Source of the DNA: an uncultured Erythrobacteraceae bacterium
GTDB lineage: Bacteria; Pseudomonadota; Alphaproteobacteria; Sphingomonadales; Sphingomonadaceae
Assembly: GCA_950071875.1 (NCBI GenBank)
Contig: CATMNW010000037.1
Span: 1 to 13,158 of the forward strand
Direction: 5' to 3'
DNA length: 13,158 bases
Part shown: one piece after another, positions 6,213 to 13,158 of the stretch
How positions within the stretch are numbered: position 1 is the first letter of the stretch
Layout of the letters: each line of letters begins with the position of its first letter
The notes under the pieces: model-generated
What the model was told of the DNA's origin: nothing
The model's database searches: none
What the model saw: only the letters and a program-made list of their open reading frames with translations
Translations under genes and position numbers: made by a program

Positions 6213-8438
6213 TTAGCGGCGGCTCGTCACGGTTTTCCGGCTGGCGGCATTCGCCATCACGTCATCGCGCCAGAAATGGACCGGTTTCAGGCGATGCTGG
6301 ACGAACAGCGGAGCCTGGTCGGCATAGTGGGGAGATTGCGGCCTCGTGGTCGCAGCGCCGTATGGCTGGATCGAGCGCGAGGATACCCGTTCGCCGGGCA
6401 GCCATTCGACCCACTGGATAAAGCTGTCGCCGTGGCGCACCGAAAGCCTGCCATCCTCGTCCACGTCCCATAGTGTCGATGCGCGAAGCGTGTCCGACCC
6501 GCCATCCAGCGGCAGATCCACATCTCCCTGCCGTAGGCGCAGCAGGTCGCTCATCGGCGGATCTAGCCGGCCGAAATGGGTATTGAGGTGATCGACCGCC
6601 TTCTGCAGTTCGGCGCGAACATCGGGGCATGCCTTGTTCTGGTAACGGCAGGACATGAATTCGCGGATGAGAAGCAGCGCCAGCGAATCCGCCTCGCCGA
6701 TACTGTCGGCAGTGAAATCCCACCCTTTCAGCATGTCGCGGGCGCGGGCAAGTTCGGCATCGTCCGACAGGTCGAGTGCATCGAGGCCGTCCCACAGATC
6801 GGCAATATAGCCTTCGCGGGCATAGGTCGTGTCGTACTTGATCTTCTCCAACGTGGCGCGGTCGAGGCTTTCAGCCTCGCTCATCAGCTTCCATGCGCGC
6901 CGCGAACGGTTCGTCTGCTTGAGTTCGACACCCAGGCGGGGATCGAATGCGTCGGGTGACAGGTCGCTGTCGGCGCCCGCTGCGGTGAAGGGGGTATTGT
7001 TGGCATTATAGAGCCAGCCGCTGGGCGGATTAACGTAGCGCGGCAGCTCCTGGTAGGCGACCGGGCCAGGCCAGATGGCCTTCGGATCGTCGCCCGGAAG
7101 GATGGTGCGCCAGTCGTATCCTGTCGCACGGTCGGGCAGGGCGGCGTTGTAGATATAGGCGATATTGCCAGCCTCATCGCCATAGATGAAATTGGTCGAT
7201 GGAATGTCCATGCGGGCAAGGATTTCCTCGAATTCCTCGAGACTGGTCGCCTTGTTCAGTCGATAATACGCATCGAGCTGCCCCAGATTGCCGATCCCGC
7301 CGTATCGCACGGCAAAATAGCCGTCATCGTTCCGGATTACCGGCCCATGTACACTGCGATAAACGGTCCGACGGATGGGCAGGGTTACCGGTCCGAGCCT
7401 GACGGGAAGCGTGACCGTGCGGGCTTCCAGTTCGCGCCACTGGTCGCCGATGCGGTATTGCGTGCCATCATCGTTCATGACCAGCTTGTAGATATCGACC
7501 ATGTCGGGCGTGTTGACCGTATTGGTCCAGCCCAGATGCTCGTTATGGCCTAGGAAGGGAAACGGGCTGCCGGGAAAGTTCGCGCCCGCATAGTGCCAGC
7601 CTTCGTCGCTTTCGACCACGAGTTCGTACCAGGCAACGCCGCCCCGCAAGGGCTGGTGGCTGTTCGAGACGAGGATGGTCGGCCCGCCCGATTTTTCGGG
7701 CGCGATGGCAAACGCGTTCGATCCGGCAAGTGCGCCGTCCTCGCCCCAGGGCAGAGGCCATGCGCGGGCCTGCTGGCCGGGCACGGGCACTTCGGGGGAC
7801 GGCACGTCGGAGGTTCTGGAAACATCCGTCGGCGCGCCGAAACCCGGAATGGCGGGGCCATGCTCCGTATTCAGCGGTTCGCCTTCGACCAGGGGGCCGA
7901 TGATATTGCCAAGGCCGGAGAAGAACGGTTGGCGCAGCGCAAAGCCGGCAGCCACGTCCACCCCGTCGACCGGGAAGAGGTTGCCGAGCTTGATTTCACC
8001 GGGGTTCTGCTCGGCGAAATCGTTGAGGCCCTTTGCATAGGCGTCGAACAAAGCCCGGGTGTCCTCGGGCAGGGTCGGGTATGTTTCCTCGGCCGTGCCG
8101 CGCGCGTCGAGCAGGTGGTAGGCATAATCGAAGGCCGCACCATCCTGTCCCGCGATTGCGCCATAGCGGCCGCGGCTCATGGCGATCACATTCTGCAGCG
8201 TGGCAAAATCGTCTTCGGAGTGGGCAACGGCGACGCCGTAAGCGACGTCGGCATCGGTCTTGCCGTAGATATGCGGAACGCCGAATTCATCGCGGACGAT
8301 TTCTGCGGTATATTCGCGGTTGTCGACGGTCACGTCGTCGCGCTTGGCCCAGAACGGTTCCCAGGTCGCCAGCGCCACGAATGCTACCAGCACGATTACA
8401 AGCAGCGCAAAGCCGATGCGCCCAAGCCATTTCTTCAT
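6213..8438 (-). CDS. Penicillin acylase family (S45) Ntn-hydrolase
   Basis: A 741-residue Ntn-hydrolase precursor. Such proteins cut themselves into alpha and beta chains, and the new N-terminal Ser of the beta chain hydrolyses amide bonds. The autocleavage site is visible as G239-S240-NAFAIAPEKSGG, giving an alpha/spacer part of about 239 residues and a beta chain of about 502, normal for the family. Other family blocks are VSNSHQPL (257-264), FLGHNEHLGWTNTVNTPDMV (295-314), and a conserved Asn region NPPSGWLYNANN (470-481), which should hold the oxyanion Asn. An N-terminal hydrophobic segment (about 8-25, after MKKWLGR) is a signal peptide or membrane anchor, so it acts beyond the inner membrane. 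AGAGGA about nine bases before the ATG supports the start. Substrate cannot be read from sequence; family members cleave penicillins, acyl-homoserine lactones or cyclic lipopeptides. It is the first gene of the minus-strand run and diverges from the ATPase gene. Confidence 0.93.
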   Translation of the reverse strand: MKKWLGRIGFALLVIVLVAFVALATWEPFWAKRDDVTVDNREYTAEIVRDEFGVPHIYGKTDADVAYGVAVAHSEDDFATLQNVIAMSRGRYGAIAGQDGAAFDYAYHLLDARGTAEETYPTLPEDTRALFDAYAKGLNDFAEQNPGEIKLGNLFPVDGVDVAAGFALRQPFFSGLGNIIGPLVEGEPLNTEHGPAIPGFGAPTDVSRTSDVPSPEVPVPGQQARAWPLPWGEDGALAGSNAFAIAPEKSGGPTILVSNSHQPLRGGVAWYELVVESDEGWHYAGANFPGSPFPFLGHNEHLGWTNTVNTPDMVDIYKLVMNDDGTQYRIGDQWRELEARTVTLPVRLGPVTLPIRRTVYRSVHGPVIRNDDGYFAVRYGGIGNLGQLDAYYRLNKATSLEEFEEILARMDIPSTNFIYGDEAGNIAYIYNAALPDRATGYDWRTILPGDDPKAIWPGPVAYQELPRYVNPPSGWLYNANNTPFTAAGADSDLSPDAFDPRLGVELKQTNRSRRAWKLMSEAESLDRATLEKIKYDTTYAREGYIADLWDGLDALDLSDDAELARARDMLKGWDFTADSIGEADSLALLLIREFMSCRYQNKACPDVRAELQKAVDHLNTHFGRLDPPMSDLLRLRQGDVDLPLDGGSDTLRASTLWDVDEDGRLSVRHGDSFIQWVEWLPGERVSSRSIQPYGAATTRPQSPHYADQAPLFVQHRLKPVHFWRDDVMANAASRKTVTSRR

Positions 8439-8540
8439 GAATGTCGGTCCTCTCTTGCAACCTGCCTAGCGACGGCATGCGCCCATCGCAATGCGGTTGG
8501 GCAAAACTGCATGAGGCACGGTTCCCCAGCATGGATTCGG

Positions 8541-10010
8541 GTGGCTACGAAACCTCCAGTGACAGCGCAGATCACCATCGGCCACGAGACGTCCGGCAAG
8601 CCGGTCGAATTCGACATCGAGGAACTCCTCGCCACCCGTTTGCTCGTCCAGGGCAATTCCGGGAGCGGCAAGTCGCACCTGCTGCGCCGCCTGCTCGAAG
8701 AAAGCGCGGGAATGGTCCAGCAGGTGGTGATCGATCCCGAAGGTGATTTTCCTTCGCTGGCGGAGGAATTCGGCCATGTCGTCATCGACGGATCGGCCTA
8801 TTCCCCGCCCGAAATCGAGGCGCTTGCGCGCCGCATTCGCGAACATCGCGCCAGCGTGGTGCTCGATCTCGACGGGCTGGAGGTGGAACAGCAGATACGC
8901 TGCGCCGCGCAGTTTCTCACCGCCCTGTTCGATGCCCCGCGCGAACATTGGTATCCGGCGCTGGTGGTGGTCGATGAAGCGCAGATGTTCGCTCCCGCCG
9001 CAGCCGGCGAGATGGCAGAGGACACGCGCCGCATGACCTTGTCGGCGATGACCAACCTCATGTGCCGTGGGCGCAAGCGCGGGCTGGCGGGGATCGTCGC
9101 CACGCAACGGCTGGCCAAGCTCGCCAAGAATGTCGCCGCCGAGGCATCGAACTTCCTCATGGGCCGCACCTTCCTCGATATCGACATGGTGCGCGCGGCC
9201 GACCTGCTCGGCATGGAAAGGCGGCAGGCGGAACGTATCCGCGAGCTTGAGCGCGGACACTTCCTTGCGCTGGGCCCGGCGATTACCCGCGTGCCGCTCG
9301 CCTGCAAGATCGGCCCGGTGAAGACCGGCCACACTGCGCGCAGCGAAGGGCTGATGGCGCTGCCCGACACAGCGCCTGCAGACATGGAAGCGCTGCTGAC
9401 CGCGGATCTTGCCAGCGAAGTCGCCAAGGCGCCGCCTCCGCCAGCGCCGCCGCCCGCACCGCGTGTCGACGAGATGGAAAACAGCATCGCCCGCGCCGAG
9501 GAAAGGCAGGTCGATGCGCCGGAACCTGCGGACACTTCGGCCTTGGCCGAGCAGATCGAGGCGATCATCGCGCAATTGGCGCAGGATGAGGGTGTCGCCT
9601 TCCAGTCGGCCAGCGCGCAGTACCAGACCTTCCTCACGCGCTGCCGGCGCGAACGGATCATCGGCCCGATGCCCGATATGGGCGCCTTCCGCCGCCGCAT
9701 GGCGATGGCCGGGGCAGGGCTGGACGACCTCGACGAGGCCCTGCGCGAACGGATCATGCAGCGCGCGGCATCGGTCGAACCCGATCTCCTCGCGCCCTTT
9801 CTGGTGCTGGCCAGCAGCGCCCAGGCAGGCGAAGTCCAGGTCGATGAGGACGCGCTTGGCCGCGCTTATGGCACCAGTTCTCCCGGCCGCATCCGGCGCC
9901 TGCTCGACCATCTCGAACGGCAGGGGTTGATCGTGATCCGCGAAGATTTCGGTGGCGACCGTTCGGTCATGGTGCCGGGGCTGGATGACCTAGCGACTGC
10001 CGCCGAATAG
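8541..10010 (+). CDS. HerA/DUF87-type ATPase with C-terminal winged helix
   Basis: I chose the GTG at 8541 (489 residues). It has GGA five bases upstream and places the protein start just before the conserved ITIG...DIEELLATRLL entry strand. An in-frame ATG at 8511 would add ten residues but has no Shine-Dalgarno. Walker A is G38-NSGSGKS-45, Walker B is LVVVDEAQ with D145/E146, and an ATQ motif (187-189) followed by RLAKLAKN resembles sensor 1. The ATPase core is of the HerA/FtsK type (DUF87), which usually pumps or translocates DNA as a hexamer. A Pro/Ala linker (297-307) leads to a C-terminal part ending in a likely winged-helix domain (about 435-480, SPGRIRRLLDHLERQGLIVI). No NurA nuclease or other partner lies nearby, so the role is open. 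The 3' end overlaps the convergent acyl-CoA dehydrogenase by 21 bp. Confidence 0.88.
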   Translation: MATKPPVTAQITIGHETSGKPVEFDIEELLATRLLVQGNSGSGKSHLLRRLLEESAGMVQQVVIDPEGDFPSLAEEFGHVVIDGSAYSPPEIEALARRIREHRASVVLDLDGLEVEQQIRCAAQFLTALFDAPREHWYPALVVVDEAQMFAPAAAGEMAEDTRRMTLSAMTNLMCRGRKRGLAGIVATQRLAKLAKNVAAEASNFLMGRTFLDIDMVRAADLLGMERRQAERIRELERGHFLALGPAITRVPLACKIGPVKTGHTARSEGLMALPDTAPADMEALLTADLASEVAKAPPPPAPPPAPRVDEMENSIARAEERQVDAPEPADTSALAEQIEAIIAQLAQDEGVAFQSASAQYQTFLTRCRRERIIGPMPDMGAFRRRMAMAGAGLDDLDEALRERIMQRAASVEPDLLAPFLVLASSAQAGEVQVDEDALGRAYGTSSPGRIRRLLDHLERQGLIVIREDFGGDRSVMVPGLDDLATAAE

Positions 10011-11165
10011 CTGGCGTCCGGCGAGGTCGAGCATGATTTCCTCGCTGCCTCCGCCGATCGCGTTGACGCGCACTTCGCGGTAGATCCGTTCGACCTTGCT
10101 ACCGGTAATATAGCTCGCCCCGCCCAGAACCTGCGCCGCCTCGCGCGCAACGGCTTCAAGCATGCGTGTCGCCTGCACCTTCAGCATGGCGAAATCGGCC
10201 GGCCTGTCGCAGCCCTCGCGTACCTGCCAGGCACACAAGTCGACCCACGCCTGTGTCGCTTCGATCTGGCGCTCCATGTCGGCAAGCTTGATGCGGATCG
10301 ATTGGTGGCCGACCAGCGGCTTGCCAAAGGTTTCGCGTTGCCGTGCCCAATCCGCAGCCTCGGCCATCGCAACCCGGGCATAGGCGCAGCAGCCCATTGC
10401 CATGCCGAGCCGTTCGGAATTGAAGTTGCGCATGATGCCGATGAAGCCGCCGTTTTCAGGGCCGATCAGGTTTGTCGCAGGCACGCGCACATCGGTGAAG
10501 TGAATTGCCGCCGTGTCGGAGCAGCGCCATCCCATCTTGTCGAGCCGGGTGCGCTCCACCCCCGCGCTCGCCATGTCCACCAGCAATAGCGAGATGCCAC
10601 CTGCGCCCAGACCGCCGGTGCGCACTGCGCAGGTCAGCCAGTCGGCGCGCAAGCCGGATGTGATGAACATCTTTCCGCCATTCACAACATAATGGTCGCC
10701 GTCGCGCACGGCAGTTGTTGTCAGGTTCGCCACATCCGAACCGCCCCCTGCCTCCGTAATGCCGAGCGCGATGATCTTTTCGCCCGCCAGTACAGGTGGG
10801 GCGATGCGCTGTTTCAAGTCTTCCGAACCGAGCGCCAGAACCGGGGGCAGGCCGATGCCGTGCGTCATCAGCGATGCGCCCAAACCGCCTGCACCTACTG
10901 CGGCCAGTTCTTCGGTGACGACCAGGCCGTGGAATATGTCGAAGCCTTCCTCGTGTCCGCCATATTCTTCGGGATAGCGCAGGCCGAGAATGCCTGCTTC
11001 CGCAGCTTTGCGGTGGAGGTCGCGCGGCAGCTCCCCTTGCGATTCCCATCGGTCGATATGCGGGGCGATCTCGCGCTCGACGAAACGCCGCACGCTCTGT
11101 GCCAGCGCTTCGTGAGTTTCGTCGTAGAAGGGGCTACGGGTGCGCCAGTCGTCGAATGCTGTCAT
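9990..11165 (-). CDS. Acyl-CoA dehydrogenase (FAD flavoprotein)
   Basis: A 391-residue FAD enzyme that introduces the alpha-beta double bond into acyl-CoA and passes electrons to ETF. The fold order is complete: helical N-domain, ITEAGGGSD (136-144, signature 1) in the beta domain, and a helical C-domain with QRETFGKPL (276-284) and QVLGGASYITGSKVERIYRE (345-364). The usual MCAD-type catalytic Glu near the C-terminus is Gly here (IGGGSEEIM, 370-378). E251 in NSERLGMA matches the helix-G Glu that serves as the base in isovaleryl-CoA and long-chain enzymes, so this is probably an IVD/LCAD-like class. I chose the ATG at 11165 because the family N-terminus (TAFDDWRTRSPFYDETHEAL) starts there. The frame stays open for 89 codons upstream, but that extension crosses the clpB promoter and has no family resemblance. 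The Shine-Dalgarno is weak. Substrate is not determinable from sequence. Confidence 0.93.
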   Translation of the reverse strand: MTAFDDWRTRSPFYDETHEALAQSVRRFVEREIAPHIDRWESQGELPRDLHRKAAEAGILGLRYPEEYGGHEEGFDIFHGLVVTEELAAVGAGGLGASLMTHGIGLPPVLALGSEDLKQRIAPPVLAGEKIIALGITEAGGGSDVANLTTTAVRDGDHYVVNGGKMFITSGLRADWLTCAVRTGGLGAGGISLLLVDMASAGVERTRLDKMGWRCSDTAAIHFTDVRVPATNLIGPENGGFIGIMRNFNSERLGMAMGCCAYARVAMAEAADWARQRETFGKPLVGHQSIRIKLADMERQIEATQAWVDLCAWQVREGCDRPADFAMLKVQATRMLEAVAREAAQVLGGASYITGSKVERIYREVRVNAIGGGSEEIMLDLAGRQLFGGSR

Positions 11166-11302
11166 GTCCGGAAGATTTGCGCGGCGCAGCCCCCAGGTCA
11201 ATCGCGAAGAAAAAGTGGCGTCCCCCCTCGTCAAGGCCAGCCCAACCCCTATATGCGAGTAACACACCTGCTGAGCCGCTTGGCAAAAATTGCGGGAGAG
11301 GG

Positions 11303-11330
11303 CTTGTGTTGCATAATCGCAACACCATAT
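11303..11330 (+). promoter_or_regulatory. Sigma-32 (RpoH)-like heat-shock promoter of clpB
   Basis: CTTGTGT (11303-11309), 13 bases, then CACCATAT (11323-11330). Against the E. coli sigma-32 consensus (CTTGAAA, 13-14 bases, CCCCATNT), the -10 matches at all but one specified position, the -35 keeps the CTTG core, and the spacer is ideal. Transcription would start near 11337, leaving a leader of about 25 bases before the ATG at 11362. clpB is a standard RpoH target, which supports the call. A weaker sigma-70 pair, TTGCGG (11290-11295) and CATAAT (11312-11317) with a 16-base spacer, overlaps it and could give basal expression. Confidence 0.65.
11306..11325. repeat. Perfect inverted repeat GTGTTGC-N6-GCAACAC in the clpB promoter
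   Basis: Seven-base arms at 11306-11312 and 11319-11325 enclose ATAATC. The dyad fills the space between the proposed -35 and -10 and overlaps both by a few bases. It is not a CIRCE element (the HrcA operator has nine-base arms of different sequence). It could be a repressor operator or a chance dyad. Confidence 0.6.
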
Positions 11331-11361
11331 TCGAGCAGTAGTTTTTGACTGGGGTGTTTGC

Positions 11362-13158
11362 ATGAATCTCGAAAAGTTCACCGACCGCGCCAAGGGTTTC
11401 CTGCAGGCGGCGCAGACCGCGGCCATCCGCATGAATCACCAGCGGATTTCGCCTGCGCACCTGTTGAAGGCGTTGCTCGACGACGAGCAGGGAATGGCCG
11501 CGCAGCTGATCCAGCGCGCAGGCGGCAATGCCGGCGTGGCGATAACGGAAATCGATACGGCGCTGGGCAAGATCCCGGCGGTATCGGGCGGCGGGGCGCA
11601 GCAGACGCCTGGGCTCGATAACGATGCCGTCCGCGCGTTGGACCAGGCCGAACAGCTTGCCGAAAAGGCTGGCGACAGCTTCGTGCCGGTCCAGCGGCTG
11701 CTTCAGGCGCTCGCACTGGCCGACAATGCTACGGGAAATGCTCTGAAGGCGGCGGGTGTCGACGCGAAATCGCTGGAGGCCGCGATCCAGGAAGCGACCG
11801 GCGGCCGCACTGCCGACAGCGCAGGGGCGGAAGATGCCTATGACGCGATGAAGAAATACGCCCGCGACCTCACCCAGGCGGCGCGCGACGGCAAGCTCGA
11901 CCCGGTTATCGGCCGTGACGAGGAAATCCGCCGCACGGTGCAGATCCTCGCCCGGCGCACCAAGAACAACCCCGCCCTCATTGGCGAACCCGGCACCGGC
12001 AAGACCGCGATTGCCGAAGGTCTGGCTCTGCGCATCGCCAATGGCGACGTTCCCGACAGCCTCAAGGGCCGCACGCTGATGTCGCTCGACCTCGGTGCGC
12101 TGATCGCGGGCGCGAAATACCGCGGCGAGTTCGAGGAGCGTCTGAAAGCCGTGCTCGACGAAGTGAAAGGCGCGGACGGACAGATCATCCTGTTCATCGA
12201 CGAGATGCACACGCTGATCGGTGCTGGCGCGAGCGAAGGCAGCATGGATGCAGGCAACCTGCTGAAGCCTGCCCTGTCGCGCGGCGAACTGCACTGCATC
12301 GGCGCAACCACGCTCGACGAATACCAGAAGTACGTCGAGAAGGACCCGGCGCTGCAGCGTCGCTTCCAGTCGGTCTATATCGACGAGCCGAGCGTGGAGG
12401 ATACCGTTTCGATCCTTCGCGGTATCAAGGACAAGTACGAGCTGCACCACGGCGTGCGCATCACCGATGGCGCGATCGTTGCCGCGGCGCAGCTGTCCAA
12501 CCGCTATATCCAGAACCGCTTCCTGCCCGACAAGGCAATCGACCTGATGGACGAGGCTGCATCGCGCATCCGTATGGAGGTAGAGAGCAAGCCCGAGGAA
12601 ATCGAAGGTCTTGACCGGCGCATCATCCAGTTGCGCATCGAAGAGCAGGCGCTCCAGAAAGAAAGCGACCAGGCATCGATGGACCGCCTCGAGGCGCTGC
12701 GCAAGGAATTGTCCGAGCTTGAACAGCAGTCGTCGGAACTGACCACCCGCTGGCAGAACGAGCGCGACAAGATCCATGCCGAAGGCCGGATCAAGGAAGA
12801 GCTCGACCAGGCGCGGCTGGAGCTTGAGCAGGCGCAACGTGCTGGCGATCTCGCCAAGGCGGGCGAGCTGCAATACGGCAAGATCCCCGAACTGGAAAAG
12901 AAGCTCGAGGAGGCCAGCGGTCAGACCGACAACGCCTTGCTCAAGGAAGAGGTCACCGAAGACGATATCGCCGGCGTGGTATCGCGCTGGACGGGCATTC
13001 CGGTCGACAAGATGATGGAAGGCGAGCGCGAGAAGCTGCTCGACATGGAAAACATTCTATCGAAGCGCGTGATTGGGCAGAGCCAGGCCATCGATGCCGT
13101 GTCCAAGGCCGTCCGCCGTGCGCGTGCCGGTCGGCGGGACCCCGGCCGCCCCTTGGGC
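11362..13158 (+). CDS. clpB: ATP-dependent disaggregase ClpB (3' partial)
   Basis: The first 599 codons of the Hsp100 chaperone that, with DnaK, pulls proteins out of aggregates in the cytoplasm. Domain order is standard: Clp N-domain (about 1-145, starting MNLEKFTDRAKGFLQAA), first AAA+ module (about 160-400) with Walker A G208-EPGTGKT and Walker B ILFIDEMHT (D280/E281), then the coiled-coil M-domain (about 412-526, Glu/Gln/Lys-rich with RRIIQLRIEEQALQK). The M-domain separates ClpB from ClpA and ClpC. The linker SRWTGIPVDKM follows, then the start of the second AAA+ module, ending at RDPGRPLG just before the second Walker A. Full length should be near 860 residues, so about 260 are missing at the window edge. 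The ATG is supported by GGGGTG five bases upstream and by the family N-terminus. The frame is uninterrupted to the last base. Expression is probably heat-induced through the promoter at 11303-11330. Confidence 0.97.
   Translation, partial: MNLEKFTDRAKGFLQAAQTAAIRMNHQRISPAHLLKALLDDEQGMAAQLIQRAGGNAGVAITEIDTALGKIPAVSGGGAQQTPGLDNDAVRALDQAEQLAEKAGDSFVPVQRLLQALALADNATGNALKAAGVDAKSLEAAIQEATGGRTADSAGAEDAYDAMKKYARDLTQAARDGKLDPVIGRDEEIRRTVQILARRTKNNPALIGEPGTGKTAIAEGLALRIANGDVPDSLKGRTLMSLDLGALIAGAKYRGEFEERLKAVLDEVKGADGQIILFIDEMHTLIGAGASEGSMDAGNLLKPALSRGELHCIGATTLDEYQKYVEKDPALQRRFQSVYIDEPSVEDTVSILRGIKDKYELHHGVRITDGAIVAAAQLSNRYIQNRFLPDKAIDLMDEAASRIRMEVESKPEEIEGLDRRIIQLRIEEQALQKESDQASMDRLEALRKELSELEQQSSELTTRWQNERDKIHAEGRIKEELDQARLELEQAQRAGDLAKAGELQYGKIPELEKKLEEASGQTDNALLKEEVTEDDIAGVVSRWTGIPVDKMMEGEREKLLDMENILSKRVIGQSQAIDAVSKAVRRARAGRRDPGRPLG

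Noticed and set aside
4581..6473. A 630-codon open frame on the plus strand opposite the M16 gene
   Set aside because: It mirrors the GC-rich codon pattern of the minus-strand gene, has no recognisable domain, and the opposite frame has a full M16 protein with signal peptide and active-site motif.
2790..8538. GANTC (CcrM methylation) sites upstream of several genes, for example 2790-2794, 6177-6181 and 8534-8538
   Set aside because: The sites are real, but I did not count the background within genes, and a five-base motif in short gaps is weak evidence for cell-cycle control.
7593..8540. Long in-frame extension upstream of the ATPase
   Set aside because: The extra 316 codons are antisense to the S45 acylase and show no homology; the family N-terminus begins next to the GTG at 8541.
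8466..9911. A 481-codon minus-strand frame opposite the HerA-like ATPase
   Set aside because: The plus-strand frame has Walker A, Walker B and a coherent fold; the antisense translation has none.
11306..11325. CIRCE element for HrcA upstream of clpB
   Set aside because: Arms are seven bases and read GTGTTGC, not the TTAGCACTC-type nine-base arms with a nine-base spacer.
11166..11432. 89-codon N-terminal extension of the acyl-CoA dehydrogenase
   Set aside because: It crosses the clpB promoter and the clpB start on the other strand and does not resemble a dehydrogenase N-terminus; ATG at 11165 fits the family.
11134..12873. A 579-codon open frame on the minus strand opposite clpB
   Set aside because: It runs antisense through well-conserved ClpB motifs; its translation is Arg/Leu-rich with no domain, typical of a GC-rich shadow frame.

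Overview
The window is GC-rich, gene-dense chromosomal DNA of an alphaproteobacterium. Gene style and protein flavour (signal-peptide families, M16 and S45 hydrolases, a HerA-like ATPase with the sphingomonad type of N-terminus) suggest Sphingomonadales, probably Erythrobacteraceae. That placement is an inference from protein resemblance, not from a marker gene. I see no tRNA, rRNA, insertion sequence, CRISPR array, attachment site or phage module. Every gap between genes is under 200 bp.

Layout. (1) 1-1887, plus strand: gatB, missing only its first few codons, coupled by a TGATG overlap to a GFA-family zinc protein. (2) 1943-8438, minus strand, listed in transcription order: an S45 penicillin-acylase-type hydrolase (8438-6213), a two-domain M16 metallopeptidase (6161-3303) and a 101-residue Met-rich beta protein (3233-2928). 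A hairpin at 2877-2904 closes this stretch. After it comes a separately initiated 261-residue exported protein with an internal duplication (2728-1943). (3) 8541-10010, plus strand: a HerA/DUF87-type ATPase, divergent from the acylase. (4) 9990-11165, minus strand: an acyl-CoA dehydrogenase whose 3' end overlaps the ATPase 3' end by 21 bp. (5) 11362-13158, plus strand: clpB, cut by the window end before the second Walker A, with a good sigma-32-like heat-shock promoter just upstream.

How they may work together. gatB (transamidation) and clpB (disaggregation) are housekeeping. The acylase, M16 peptidase and 101-residue protein lie head to tail with short gaps. The acylase and peptidase are predicted to act outside the cytoplasm, so a small envelope or extracellular hydrolysis unit is plausible but unproven. 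The other genes look like ordinary neighbours.

I do not see a clearly new multi-gene system. The most interesting observations are small: a perfect 7-6-7 inverted repeat inside the clpB heat-shock promoter; a perfect palindrome overlapping a consensus TTGACA right after the M16 stop codon; a hairpin abutting the Shine-Dalgarno of the 261-residue protein; and the duplicated two-Cys domain of that protein.
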